From: Roridomyces roridus
Lineage: Eukaryota; Basidiomycota; Agaricomycetes; Agaricales; Mycenaceae
Direction: 5' to 3'
DNA: 64,000 nucleotides
NCBI GenBank assembly: GCA_029378245.1
Contig: JARKIF010000004.1
Span: 3,472,001-3,536,000 of the forward strand
This document shows, piece after piece, positions 34,469 through 45,712 of this stretch; position 1 is the first letter of the stretch, and each line of letters opens with the position of its first letter. Both the position numbers and the translations under genes were made by a program. The notes below the pieces were generated by a model that ran no database searches, was not told the origin of the DNA, and saw nothing but the letters and a program-made list of their open reading frames with translations.

Positions 34469-35446
34469 TCAAACTTCCACCCTTCCCGTTGTCCCTGTCG
34501 CCGCCTCCCTCTCCCTCTCCCTCTTTCGCTCCAAATCCGCCGCCCACAACGCCGACCCCGCCGCCGTCGTCAACAGAAACATCATCGACAACACGGGTAT
34601 CAACTGCAAAAGCAGCGTAACCATCCCAAACCACGTATACTTCCATGCCCTCTTGCTCACAAACGCCGCCTGTTGACGCGAATTCATACCTCGGAGTTTA
34701 AAGTACCGATAATGGTGGAACGGGCCTGCGCGCCTGCCGAGGGCGAGGCAGTAGAGTGGGCCGCCGGCAATTGGAATGAATGTGAGCGGGAGGAAGAGGA
34801 TGAATTCGATTGTGAGGCGGAAGGAGAAGGGGGAGTAGATGGCTGATTTTATGGGGGCGCCGAGTTGTTTGACGGGATCGGAGGCGGTGGTGATGATTAT
34901 TCGGCGGTGCGCGACGAGCGGGGCGAAGCCCTCGTGGATGAGGACCTGGGTGGATGTGAATTAGAGTGATGGCGACGGGCGCTGATGCCCAGAACTTACG
35001 GCGTCAAATATCTTGACGAGGGTTTCATCAACGAAAAATGCTTCGAAGAGGAGGGCGATGATGACAGCGCCTTCTCCGAGCACGAGGAACACCGCATTAA
35101 ACCACGCGAGGTGGCCTTGGAATATAGCCAGCAAAGCTACTTGCGGGAGGTATGTGAAGATAAACAGGGCAGGTAGGACAGCCATGGTGATAATGAGACA
35201 GGGAAGGAATCGGGCCTTGACCAGTGGCCACATAAATGGATGCGTTAGGCAGAAATACATCCCCTGGCACGGACAGCTCAGCAGACGCGATGACTGGTGG
35301 GATCTGCTCACTCTGAAAGGGTACCAGTAGGCGGAAGTCGCAAAGACCTCTTTCGGCCTGGCCAAAAGAGCTGTCAGCTCATCGTGTGAGCGCTGCATTG
35401 CCAAGCGTCGAGACTCGAATGGGACGATGATGGGAGTCGGGAGCAA
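34469..35446 (-). CDS. EI24 / Rrt8-Lds type membrane protein
   Basis: Exons (minus) 35446-35000 and 34945-34469 give 307 residues; the intron is GTAAGT...CACCCAG. The first exon holds hydrophobic segments ARFLPCLIITMAVLPALFIF, TYLPQVALLAIFQGHLAWFN and VFLVLGEGAVIIALLFEAFF, then VDETLVKIFDA. The second exon has LTIEFILFLPLTFIPIAGGP, RYFKLRGMNSRQQAAFVSKR and LIPVLSMMFLLTTAAGSALW with AADLERK. This order (TYLPQ, LGE, LPLNFIP-like, KG..RQ..FV, AALWAA) is that of fungal EI24-domain proteins related to yeast Rrt8/Lds proteins, which sit on lipid droplets or spore-wall membranes. The assignment is from memory of the family. The C-terminus ends in a charged RKREREREA tail. Confidence 0.75.
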
Positions 35447-35502
35447 AGAAGCGGGGCTTACATCAGCGGATCACACAGCCTTTCTCTTTGCTTCCGACCA
35501 CC

Positions 35503-35820
35503 ATGACCATCTTGACTTGGCACCCAACTTGCTCAGAACTCGTGTTCCTCGTTCCACCTGCTTCGCGGATACTCATCTCGCTGGAATACCCGCTTTCCGC
35601 GGCCCGTCAGAAACCACAGTATCGCCTCTTGAATCTAACGGCTCCGACTTCTCCTTTGCGGACGCTGGATTACATAACGGTGTACGAGAACTTTGCGTTG
35701 ACATCGGTTTTGAAGGCGAGTCCACGATGGCCCTCCCTCGTAGCCCCACGTGTCTCGGGAAACCCCTCTGCCACCTTTCCTCCTGTTCTTTCTACGTTCA
35801 CCCGAAATACATCGATATAA
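35503..35820 (+). CDS. possible small unknown protein, divergent from the EI24-type gene
   Basis: A single frame of 105 residues starting MTILTWHPTCSELVFLVPPA. Codons look moderately plausible, but a second open frame overlaps it on the same strand (35427-35843) and there is no domain or intron to test it. It lies 57 bp from the divergent gene's start, so it could simply be promoter DNA. Confidence 0.2.
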   Translation: MTILTWHPTCSELVFLVPPASRILISLEYPLSAARQKPQYRLLNLTAPTSPLRTLDYITVYENFALTSVLKASPRWPSLVAPRVSGNPSATFPPVLSTFTRNTSI

Positions 35821-35912
35821 CCTTGTTGGAGGACTTCATCTGACTTATCTCATGGCGCCCGCGACACATGGCACGCCTTTGGATCTCCATCGCGTGTATG
35901 CTCCAGTATGCT

Positions 35913-35927
35913 CCCGTTCGAATCGGG
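35913..35927 (+). repeat. T-arm-like 15-mer CCCGTTCGAATCGGG
   Basis: A perfect CCCG/CGGG stem around TTCGAAT, followed about 25 nt later by a run of about 15 T (35953-35967). This is the best example in the window of the motif plus T-run arrangement. Confidence 0.55.
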
Positions 35928-36129
35928 GCTGGTTGGATGTCTGAGTGTTCTTGTTTTTTTTTTTTTCCTTTCGCAGCTCGCGGTGTGCCGTTCAAGATTC
36001 CGACTTGCAATCAATCATTTTTTTGTCTCGCAGTGAGCGGCGCTTTGCTCCATAAAATATGACGGCTACGTTACAAGATGGTACCGGTTCAAAAAGAGTA
36101 TTCAGTACTTCATCATGGGACCCTGGCAG

Positions 36130-36142
36130 CCCGAGTCGAACG
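36130..36142 (-). repeat. T-arm-like motif CGTTCGACTCGGG on the minus strand
   Basis: Followed on the minus strand by CTCTTTTTGAACC about 30-35 nt away. Part of the dispersed family. Confidence 0.4.
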
Positions 36143-36470
36143 CATGGCGAGCCAGAGCTATGGACTGCATGTCTTGTCCGTTCGGAAGTACATATGATCT
36201 TACATCCATCCTATTCATTCTTTGATAACAGACCTCGGTAAATGACACTCCCCCCATACTGGCCCAACGCCCTCCTCTCAAAAGGCACCCAGGGACTCGT
36301 TGGACAAGCCCGATTGTGGTTCCCAAATCATATAACCCTCGGACGACTCTTGTTTGATTTTAAGTTCGGCTCGCTGCGATGGTGGATTTCTCTGTGGCAT
36401 GGAGCGCCCTATCGGCTCGAAGCTGTACAAAAATTTTGCGACCGGTGGACACTGGCGCCTGCTATCGGCT

Positions 36471-37622
36471 TCACCGAAGATCGTTTGGAGGATGATCCAT
36501 TCGGCGCGTCCTAGGAAATCAAGTCAGTCAGCCAATCTTCCCGAATTATGTGAAATACTGACGGCTTTTCTTCACATACGTCTCGTCGTCGTCGTCGCAG
36601 ATTTGTTTCCACCAGCGCCCCGAGCCAGCGATAGACGCTGTGTATCTCCACTGGCCGGCATTGATCCCAGTCGGGACGAGTGCATTCTCATCCCGGAGCG
36701 TCTCATACGCCCTGCCGTTTCTCGTCACCAGGAAATCCGAAAGCGACGCCAGCCGGAGTGGCGAGATTAAAGTGACGGTGGAATCCATACCGCGCACGGC
36801 GGTGGTGTGTGGGGCCCATTCGGCATAAGTGCGGAGCGAGATGCTGTTTGGGCGGGATTGGATTGTGATTGAGGGTGGGGAGCTGGGGAAGGGGGCGCTG
36901 CGCGCTGAGATTGTCACAGGGATACGCATGGTGCGGCCGTGCCAGTTTGACGCTGTTGGCTCAGGAGCGGTGGAGGAAAGGTTCGGTGAGTGGGTGAGTG
37001 GGGACGTCATGCTCGTGGATGAGGACAGCGAGCCACGGACGAGGTCTTTGACTGTCCTCCGGCTTAGTTGGATTCTATCAGAACAAATTCACGTACCACG
37101 TGTGTCGCTGGATGTTCCCAACTGCTGCAATCGACTCGCGATCTGCTTCCTCGTCCGCTTTTGATTCGTCATCGCGAATATGAAGTTGTAGAGGAAGTGA
37201 TTGCGGGGTACGGCGCGCGCTCCCAGCTCGCCGTATTCCTTCACATATCGATATAGTCCTGGAATAATTCAGTCACGTCAATCAAGCAGAGTGGGATCTG
37301 AATGACCTTGAATCAAGACGGCCTCGCTAGACAAAGGAATCAGTATCGTGCAGTCCAAAGTCGGTATGAAGACGCACAGATGTGGGGGCCACACGGCTTC
37401 AGATCCACCCTTGACATTCTTGTAATGTCGCCTCCGCGTGAGCTCAAGCTGATCCTCGTAAATTCTTTGTTCCTATAAAGAAAGAAGATCAGACTCCCTT
37501 TCTTCACCCGCTCGCACACGAACCTCGCTCGTCAACGTCCGTCCTAGATCTGCGATTGTCGACACGGATATGCGGTACGGGCTCGAGGGGCGTCCCATAG
37601 CCATTGAGCGCCTGGAGGACAT
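36471..37622 (-). CDS. TEA/ATTS-domain transcription factor
   Basis: Exons (minus) 37622-37524, 37472-37378, 37326-37307, 37258-37097, 37051-36580 and 36510-36471 join in frame to 295 residues. Residues ~35-120 form a TEA/ATTS DNA-binding domain: RIYEDQLELTRRRHYKNVKG, WPPHLEAVLIQGLYRYVKEY, then VPRNHFLYNFIFAMTNQKRT and RKQIASRLQQL. The last part is the recognition-helix signature seen in yeast Tec1, Aspergillus AbaA and animal TEAD proteins. The remaining ~170 residues include WHGRTMRIPVTISA and WRYTASIAGSGRWWKQICDD, which may be a beta-rich partner-binding region. Tec1/AbaA proteins control filamentation or spore development; the target genes here are unknown. The 20-nt third exon lies inside the domain. 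The 3' exon rests on a good intron (GTATGT...CTAG), but the exact C-terminus is less sure. Confidence 0.8.
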
Positions 37623-38225
37623 GTGGGCGTCGTGGAAGAGACAGAGTGAGAACAGGGTCTGCCTCGAGGCAGGACACCGGTCAGATGTTCCGAGATAAAA
37701 TATGATCATAGGCGCCCACAATGGATTGATCGGGTTCCGTGCAGCTTGGATTGCGCTGGATGTTGGATTTTCTTGACAGGGCTCAGAGAAGGAGATGATG
37801 CGAGGGGTAGCGACTCTGGGGATGAGTCCGGCAGGGATGGTAGGGTTGGAGCCTGGAGAGGAGACTTCGATAATGATGCGGCGTAAGGGCGGTGCTACTC
37901 AGGGTCTTTCGATGGCGAGAATCCCGCGACGGCAAAGTCCGTGTTTGTTATCAACTTGATGTTCAAGTCGACTGTGGGTGTGAACGTCCACGATGAGAAC
38001 TAGGGAAAACCAGCCCATAACCACGGCGGCATTTTCTAACCTTTTCGAGCACAAGGAACTGCGGAATACACAACAACTGAAGACCGAATCCCGAAATGAA
38101 CGGCTTGCCGGCACGGTGGGCACATGACCGGCCACCGATTCCCACGGCCCGCCCATCACACTGCCTCGCTGCCAGCTTCCTATCAACAACGAGGCCGTCT
38201 TTCTCGTCTTTCTTTCTCACCACCA

Positions 38226-39614
38226 ATGTCTATTCTCTCGCTATTGCAGTTCTCGTGGTCCAGAAAGCCAGCGTCTCCAGAGCCGCTCCCCCGTATCCAG
38301 GCCTTCCCAGCCGAACTGCTCTGTATCGTCTTCTCCCTCACTCACACGTCCTCCTCTGCCTCACGTGGCATCCCATGGGTGCACACTCTCAATCGCGTCT
38401 GCAGCTTCTGGCGCAACGTCGCTCGCGAGCTCTGTCCCTTCCTCTGGACTGAAATCCGCATCCTCCACTTTCGAGCCGGGCAACTCGAAATGCTAAATGA
38501 ATACTTGGATAGATCTAGCAATCTCACCTTACACGTCCTTGTCGACGCACCCTCCGAGGTCTTCGAGGCTGCCGGCCGCACCGAGGTCTGCCGCGTCTTC
38601 CTGGGGCTTTGGTCTGCATCAGACCGGTGGCAGACACTCAGCATCAGCACGACGCCTCACAATTTCTCTGCGCTCGAGAACATCATCCAGCGCCAAGACG
38701 CTCCACTCCTCGAGTCCCTGACTCTGTGCGACATCCGTGGACACGCGACTCTAAAATTTGGGTCCACGCCAGCACTCAAGTCGCTCATCCTTCGGGGCGT
38801 AAAGCTGCAAGCACCAGAGACGACTTCGTTCGTCCACCAGCTAGAGTCGCTCGAGTTGTCTTCGCATGGGCACGCAGACATTCTCATCCGACTCGCCGAG
38901 GAATTCGACAACTGCCCCTACCACATACGTGCCGCCGGTCCGCGACTACGCCATCTATCGCTCTACGACGAGCTCCCCTCCTTTAACACACACTCCCGCC
39001 CCCTCCTGCACGCCTACACGCGTTCCCTGCGGAGCCTAACCCTGGGAAATCGGGACCCATACTATTTCCACGCAGACCTCTTCGGATTCACCGACATCTG
39101 CAATCTGCTCGACAACAACATGCCTTTGCTCGAGGAATTATCCTTCACGCACATCAGTGCTAGTGCGTGGCAGAGAGTTTGTAATCTCCCCCCGAGTTTG
39201 CCGGCGCTCCAGACTCTCAGCTTGAGCTCTGTTCCGGAGCTCCAGTTTCGCAATACGGCGATTTGCCGAAGATTACCTGCTCTGCGAAGCCTCGTGTTGA
39301 GGGAGGTCGATCCGAGGCAGTTTCTCGAGAGCTTGGGTACGCCTACCTCCGTCTCCGCGACAACGACAAGCAAAGACCCGGCGGTCGTGCCTTGGCCGGG
39401 ACTCCGCTCTCTCTCGTTGCGGAATATTCTTCCGGGCATACATGTTTGTCACGCGCTGCGCGGGCTGGTGGAGGCGCGGATCGGGATGGGATCTCCGTTG
39501 GCTGTGATAGAGGTTGATGTTGGGATGCAATGTTGCAAAGATGTGAAGTGGCTGGAGGAAATTGTGGGAGAGTGGAGGCGGGTAGATCTAGACTCGGAAG
39601 TGATCGCGAGCTGA
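38226..39614 (+). CDS. F-box protein with leucine-rich-repeat-like region
   Basis: A single exon of 462 residues from the ATG at 38226 (CACCAATG); the open frame reaches back to 38124 but the upstream part is unlike coding. Residues ~22-80 form an F-box: LPRIQAFPAELLCIVFSLTH, WVHTLNRVCSFWRNVARELC and PFLW. The rest has repeated short Leu-rich units (LESLTLCDIRGHATLKFGST, LKSLILRGVKL, LESLELSSHG, LRSLTLGNRD, LEELSFTH, LQTLSLSSVP, LRSLVLREVD). This is the typical large agaric F-box family, expected to recruit substrates to an SCF ubiquitin ligase through Skp1. The substrate is unknown. Confidence 0.85.
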   Translation: MSILSLLQFSWSRKPASPEPLPRIQAFPAELLCIVFSLTHTSSSASRGIPWVHTLNRVCSFWRNVARELCPFLWTEIRILHFRAGQLEMLNEYLDRSSNLTLHVLVDAPSEVFEAAGRTEVCRVFLGLWSASDRWQTLSISTTPHNFSALENIIQRQDAPLLESLTLCDIRGHATLKFGSTPALKSLILRGVKLQAPETTSFVHQLESLELSSHGHADILIRLAEEFDNCPYHIRAAGPRLRHLSLYDELPSFNTHSRPLLHAYTRSLRSLTLGNRDPYYFHADLFGFTDICNLLDNNMPLLEELSFTHISASAWQRVCNLPPSLPALQTLSLSSVPELQFRNTAICRRLPALRSLVLREVDPRQFLESLGTPTSVSATTTSKDPAVVPWPGLRSLSLRNILPGIHVCHALRGLVEARIGMGSPLAVIEVDVGMQCCKDVKWLEEIVGEWRRVDLDSEVIAS

Positions 39615-39878
39615 CCATTATCGGGTTACGCATTGGGACGTACAATTTACAATGATTGAACTTCGACGCAGTATTCGCGACGGAAGCGGATGCCCTTTGG
39701 ATCTGAAGTTGAACTCTGCCAGTGCTCGGTATAAAAAGCGTAACCGGGGGTACATCGGAGGCCTTCTGAATGGCAGCCGACCCCTTCTTCATCTCAATGA
39801 CGCGGTGGAGTCAAGTGAGCGTCCAGTTGACGGTACTTGCACCAAAAATTACGCTCTCATTCGTCTACCGTCGCTCAG

Positions 39879-40243
39879 CCCCGATTCGAACGGACGTACG
39901 CGTATCCCAACTACTTCTTCCGAGCCCAAGAAGCAGGGTGAACGTTGAACATGAAGCCAGCAATGGTCCTGCGTGAGACCTGAAGAGCGGGAGGGTTTTC
40001 AAGATGCGGTCCCCCTCGGCTTCAGACTCGGACTTGCTGCATAAAAATGTGACGACGAAACACAATCGGCATGAATGGATCCCGGATCGAACGGGACTTC
40101 AACCGTCCTATCCACTTGACTGGTAATCTCGAGTCGTCATGCATCGGGGTGCTTCCAATCTCGCTTGCACTTCTAAGTATGAACATCGAACAAAATTGAG
40201 AAAGAGCCGGATATCGGACGGATTGGTCCCGATTCGAACGGGG
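39879..40243 (-). repeat. three T-arm-like 15-mers on the minus strand
   Basis: Copies at 39879-39893, 40081-40095 and 40228-40243 (minus-strand reading CCGTTCGAATCGGGG, CCCGTTCGATCCGGG and CCCCGTTCGAATCGGG), spaced about 200 and 150 bp. Each is followed on the minus strand by a T-rich run about 30-40 nt on (GTAATTTTTGG, CACATTTTTATG, CTCAATTTTG). They lie between two convergent genes. Confidence 0.5.
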
Positions 40244-40516
40244 TTCATGTAGTACTTCCTGGATCCTCGCCCAGCCATTGATATGCGGCTGAACCTGAGC
40301 ATAGGTACAGCACTTGAATCGGGATTATACACGAAGAGATACCAAGTCAAATTCGTCAGTCACAAAGAGAGTTGATACATTATCAGGTGGTGCGATATAG
40401 CGATACATCCAATGGTGCGTGAGTAACCAAGTCTTGTAGTGTAATATATAGAGATCAAGAACGGAGAGACGAAGGATATAAATACCAAATAAAACCCAAG
40501 ATAATTCCCGGATCGA

Positions 40517-42315
40517 TTAGAGGTCGTAGAATTGATAATCATACTGCACCTCCTGGCCCCAAAACGCCGGATCGCACGCAAGCGCAGGGACCTCCCCACT
40601 CGGCGTCGTGAGCACGCCAAACTCCCTCGCATGCACGTCTGTCGTCGTAGCTGGGAGCCACGGCGGGAAGGCCGGGGCGTTGGGCGAGTCGGTGAGCATG
40701 AACATCTTCCAACGCATTTGGATCTCGAACGTCAGCTGCGTTTGGGCGGGGCTCGGGTTGGGTGTGGTGCCGAACTGTGGTTCGAGTCGATTAGCCTTCT
40801 CGTACAAGAAAGGAACGAAGGAGGAGACTCACGATAATGAAGATGTCATCCTCATGACACACCGCACCCGCCTTCAAACACTCTGGCACGCCCTCATTGT
40901 CCGGATACGTCGCACCAAGGGTGAACATCCCGACAAACGCCTTCCCACCATTAGCAACCCAACTCCTCGCAAAAGTCCACGTCGGGCACCGCCACACGTA
41001 GTCCGTACCCAGCACCTCGAGCTGCACACGCACATCTTGCGATGCGTCCAAAGGGTAGTACGGCGAATCCATGACGATGGCCGTACGTTCCGCCCCCAAG
41101 GATACATCGCAGCTCGCTTCAAAGTAAAAGTCTGGGAACGGGTCGGGGCCGGGGAGTGCGACGCCGTAGATCGTCGGGATGCTCTCGTTGCGGACGTTGG
41201 TGAGCAAGATGGGTTTGGTTACTTTGGGGAAGGGCGCGGTGGAGTCGAGTGGGTTGGTGATGAGGGTGCCGTCGAGGACTGGGTGTAGGGGCTCGCCGAG
41301 CGCTGTCGATGGGTCGATAGCTTGCGAGTTGCTCTCGACGCTTGCCTGGGCATCGAGGATGTCGGATATCGACACGGCTGCCAGACATGCAGAGTCAGAG
41401 GGCGAGCAGGAGATGAGCGAGTCAAAGGTGCTTTGGAGGAGGGACTGCGTTTTCGTCGATGTGAAGCCGTAGTCCATAGGGTCGGAGCCGAGAACCGCGC
41501 TGTGGAAGAGCGAGGAAGCGGATGGGGCAGCGAATAGTGCACGGATCATGCCAGCGCCGCTACTCTGCCCAGCGAGCGTGACGCGCGCGGGGTTGCCGCC
41601 GAATGAAGGCACCACCTTCTGGACGAACTGCAACGCGTTGATGGTGTCCTGTACAGCGAGGTTCAAAGGTCCGTTTGGAGCCAGGAGACCGAGCTGCGAA
41701 GGGTCAGTGAAAGGAGATGGGAAGCGAAGGGATACACGTACAGCACCGAGGCGATACTGAATGACGGCCACGACAGAGTTGGTCGCAACCGCAAGCTTTG
41801 AGCCGTCCAAACCCGTGCCCGTAGCTGATCCCGAGTCGAATGAGCCTCCATGAATCCTGGGACAAATGTTAGGAAACCACATGTATGGGACACACAAGGA
41901 CGCACCAGACCAACGTCGGCACGTTGCTGCCAGCGGTGACTGTGACAGGAACGTAGAAGATCATGGAGAGACAGTCCTCAGAGTACGTCGAGGCGTCGAC
42001 CCCGTTTTGCGGGCATTGGAGGGGAAGGGCTGCCGGGTCGGTCGAATTGTTCCTGTGATTCAAGTGAGTGAAGGTATCACACAATATCCAGGAGGTAACT
42101 GACGGCAAGGACCACTTGGTAACGACTGCCGACGGGGCCCACCTCTCAGCACTGGCGTACCGCACCGCGAATCGATTGGCACCAACCGCGCCGAGGACGC
42201 CCTGCGCAGTGCCGAGTGGAGTGGACACGGTGACCTCGCGGGATACGATGATGGAAGACGTGACGCCTGGAAACACGAGGGCGAGGAGCGCGAGGGCAAA
42301 GCGGGGTGAGACCAT
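40517..42315 (-). CDS. secreted type-B carboxylesterase/lipase
   Basis: Exons (minus) 42315-42104, 42052-41906, 41856-41742, 41693-40833 and 40774-40517 join in frame to 530 residues. The N-terminus is a signal peptide (MVSPRFALALLALVFPGVTS). Type-B esterase features appear in order: EDCLSMIFYVPV (the EDCL motif), the oxyanion segment WIHGGSFDSGSATG, NLAVQDTINALQFVQKVVPS and the nucleophile elbow GQSSGAG (catalytic Ser ~ residue 220). The length matches fungal cholinesterase/lipase-fold esterases. The acid is likely in the NESIPTIYG region, and His in the C-terminal third near CHEDDIFII, though I cannot fix it. Expected to be exported and to hydrolyse carboxylic esters. A TATA box sits about 70 nt upstream. 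Confidence 0.88.
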
Positions 42316-42380
42316 TGTCGACGACCGATGAAGGAAGGCGGGTGAGGCTGCGAGCTGCTATAATGAAATGGCGATGCTGC

Positions 42381-42391
42381 GTTATATACCT
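42381..42391 (-). promoter_or_regulatory. TATA box of the carboxylesterase gene
   Basis: GGTATATAAC read on the minus strand, 66-76 nt upstream of the start codon. Confidence 0.45.
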
Positions 42392-42399
42392 GTCGGCTG

Positions 42400-45047
42400 T
42401 CAGGAGCGCCAGGCACGCAAGCTCAAGGATTACCTCGAAGAGAACAAGGACTGTGTTCTCGGTAAGAGCGCATCTCATCACTGCAGGTCCAGGAACTAAG
42501 ATTAGCAGCCGAGGAAGAAGTGCAATACTGGCGGTAACATTCTTGGGCTGCAGGGGACTTTAGGGCAAGCTGGGGCGTTGTAGAACATCATACCGCTTCA
42601 ACGACTCCCAAAAAGCAGTCAAATCCAGCCCGAATGGCTCGTTGAAAGTTGAAAGTCGAAAGCAGGGTGAAGGGCGTGTGAGATGATGACGGAAAGAGCA
42701 CAAGGATGGTTTGATTGCATCACCGAAATACAAGGGTTGCCAAATGCAGCTTGTTTGTCCTCTTCGGCCCGCTTCGAGGCCTTTACGGAAGATGTCGGAA
42801 CCTGGCGTGTGAGAGAACAAGGGCCGACCGAAAATTAAAATGCGGTCATCGCATTCATATATTCATACCTTGGACTTTGAAGCTTCAAGGACGCTGTGGG
42901 TCGACAGGAGTGGCTTTGAGGGATAACATTCTTCAAGCCGGTCGGAACCTTTCAGATATCTTCTGTCAGACTCACGAGGACTCACGCCCGTCAGTTTGTC
43001 GTAAGTCCCCGGACACGAGACGCCGTCTTCCATAATTGAAAACACAACCAACTGTGGGCGTTTAAGCGGCAGACGGCAGCCTCGGCGCCGACGGTGGGTA
43101 TTAAAAGTTCTGCTAAATAAAACTCTATCCCGGGGAAATGGCGGCCCATAAATATGCATATGATACAGTCCTTGTGCACTTGTGACTGACTGACTGACTG
43201 CGGAGCGGAGCTACCACGCAGAATTATCGTCGTCCAGCATGTCTGTCTACCAAGTCGGATTAGCACTCGACGCGGATTGCCTGGCGGGATAAGTGTATTA
43301 CCTCCTCCGTCCAGTCACACTGCGTCTGTGCCGGGGGAAAACTTGGTCTTCTCAATCGGAAGAGGCTCCATCGCCTGGAGTTGGTGCGAGAGTTCGGACA
43401 TGGGGCGGCTCGTATCTGGCAGGCGGTATGGATTAGAAGAGAAGAGAAGAAAGCAGTAGATGTTCTATCGCACCTCGGCGGAATCATGTTCGGCGAATCG
43501 GGGCGGTAGGAAGACCTGAGAACACAGTCAGAGAGGAAATCCAGAGAGATGAAAATCAAGGGATGCGTACCATTTCCTCTTGGATTGGGTAGTGGGATAC
43601 GTGGATGAGGTGGGATAGACGTGGTGGCACGGTTGGTCTGCGGTTCTGTCTCTGCGTTTATCATTCCGTCACACAATCCAAAGGTTTTATCACGCACCGA
43701 TGGACTGCCGTTGGGATACAGTTTGGAGGCGGAGGTGGACTGCGCAACATTAGCGTGTGAGTAGGTTGGCAGCGATTCTCCTGCTCACCATGGTGAAGGA
43801 CGGATGGTGGGGAGGAGAACACGAGTATCATTGACACCTCCAGATTTATATGAATCCATTTCTGCCAGCACGCACGCACGCATCTCATCTACCATTCCAG
43901 ATTAGCGCTGCCGTCGGCAGTGCGATGGATGTACGGATGATTGACCGCCTCGAGCTTGAACAATTCCAGGTTACGTTGGTATCATCATCTCTGTCTTCGG
44001 AGAGATTTCGGTGCGAGAAGGAATCGGCGTGATCGGAGAATCGGAGAATAAGGACTGTGGTGCCTTCTTTGGGCGCACGGCCCCGCTGTGCCGCCGGTTC
44101 ACTGCCTACGTGGCGGACCCGCGTCGACGGGTAGCCGGACCGCTGACAGAGTAAGTTCGCGGGGAGAGGGGTGATACAAGGGCGTGGATGGCAACGACCT
44201 GCGAGGCTGCGAGGATGCAGGAACATGTGTAAGGAAGATGCGAGGCGAGGCTGCCTGCTGCCCGGGGAGACAATGCAAGAGTCGAAAGCTATATTGAAGC
44301 TAGATACGGCCCAGACGCGATAAGGATGCGATGCCACAGACCTATACAGCGGTTGGCAGGATGCGAGACGGAATTCCAAGCACACAACATGATTCTCGCA
44401 CGAAAATATAGCGGAGGCGACACAACGGCGAGAGAGGTGATGGTGGTCAGAGTCAGAAAGGTATCCACTTTGATCCGCGTTCTGATACATCAGCATCAAT
44501 CCGGCTGTGTGACTCTTCAGTGCTCCCGACCACGGTCCACCACCGACTTGCCACCGACCACACTGAACGCTGGGCCAGATCCTGCTTTCCTCGACCCTCG
44601 CATATCTTTGAACCCTACCCCTACGTGACAGTCTGACTCTTCGTACCGATTCCCTGTGATTCGCGTCCAGACTTCCGAGCAACTTCTTGGGCCTTTTCCG
44701 AGTAGACCGGTGACCCTACAGTCTAACCGTCGCCGAAAAAGACGTGCCCGCTTCGCGATACAGAATCCTCCTTCTCCATTGCACCTCTCAAGGCCTGTCT
44801 CAACGCCACTCTAACTTGCTTATCTACGGACGATATCAACAATACACGGACCGGCACCATCCGCATCGCACATATACTCTACAGAGCAGGTTAGGCGTCG
44901 TCACCTACATACTGCGGCTTCGTCATATTCCGGCACAGATTCCCCCACTTCTCTGCTCGAACGAGGCATATGTGGATGTTTCTCAGACCTCGGCGAGTCG
45001 ACCCTTCCCTCGTGCCCGTAGCAATCATGGCCAACTCAGGACGGTGT
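42400..45047. other. 2.6 kb without a supported gene
   Basis: The longest open frame (43885-44682 minus, 265 codons) has no domain, start context or splice structure and a composition like random G/C-rich DNA. Small features are GACTGACTGACTGACTG at 43182-43198 and a GCACGCACGCACGCA run near 43868. The stretch may hold regulatory DNA or decayed genes. Confidence 0.4.
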
Positions 45048-45440
45048 AAGTAGCTTCCAGATCGTCGAAACACTTGCCCTCGCACCGCTCCAGTCCTGTG
45101 CCCCACCCATCACCGTCGCCGATAGATCTACCGAGTTGTCCCTAGACACACTCCCGCTTGACATCAGACAAGAGATGTCTTCACCTACCCGTCAGCGCCG
45201 TTCTACGCCTCATCCAAATCACCAAACTCCTCCGTGCGCTCGACCTCCCCTACCTCGCCTCCTTCATCCACACGTCCATCGAGCTGCACGACCGGTATCT
45301 CCTCCCAGAGACACCTGCATCATCCGCATATCGGTCGCACGAGGAAATGGATTGATGGACAACGCGCTTAGGTGAGATCGAGGCTGTTGCGAGGAAGGGC
45401 GGGTTATGGACCGGCTTTGACGACGATGAGCTTTCCTGAA
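45048..45440 (+). pseudogene. decayed unknown gene (frameshift plus TGA)
   Basis: One frame reads IVETLALAPLQSC, then TELSLDTLPLDIRQEMSSP up to about 45190. The frame then shifts and continues AVLRLIQITKLLRALDLPYL, FIHTSIELHDRYLLPETPAS and AYRSHEEMD, followed by TGA at 45353-45355 and RLGEIEAVARKGGLWTGFDD to 45437. The pieces look like one small conserved protein broken by an indel and a nonsense change. The family is not recognised. Confidence 0.4.
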
Positions 45441-45657
45441 CCCTTGGGTCCCGACTTCTGGGCAATAATCTGTCTGAGATCTCTAGGATTCAATCGACCT
45501 AAATCTCACTCCGATCAGGTGAAACTGTCCCTGAACAATTCTCGCCTTGGCATTCTCTCATGATCACACTACGATCGGCAACTGAACCCCGCTTCCCCTA
45601 TTTCCTTTGCGTCCTGTCCTCTCTGATCCGCCCCCTACCTCCCTAGACCCTCAATCG

Positions 45658-45665
45658 CTATAAAG
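45658..45665 (+). promoter_or_regulatory. TATA box CTATAAAG
   Basis: 48-55 nt upstream of the ATG at 45713, on the same strand. Confidence 0.4.
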
Positions 45666-45712
45666 ATAAATGTCCCAACTCTCAACTACATTGCCTCACT
45701 CTCACCCGTCTC

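Noticed and set aside
41822..41836. CCCGAGTCGAATGAG in the carboxylesterase as another T-arm motif
   Set aside because: It is coding sequence for the conserved GGSFDSG segment next to the oxyanion motif, so the match is explained by the protein.
43885..44682. 265-codon minus-strand frame as a gene
   Set aside because: No domain, no start or intron support, high Arg/Ser/Cys/His composition typical of random G/C-rich frames, and other open frames overlap it.
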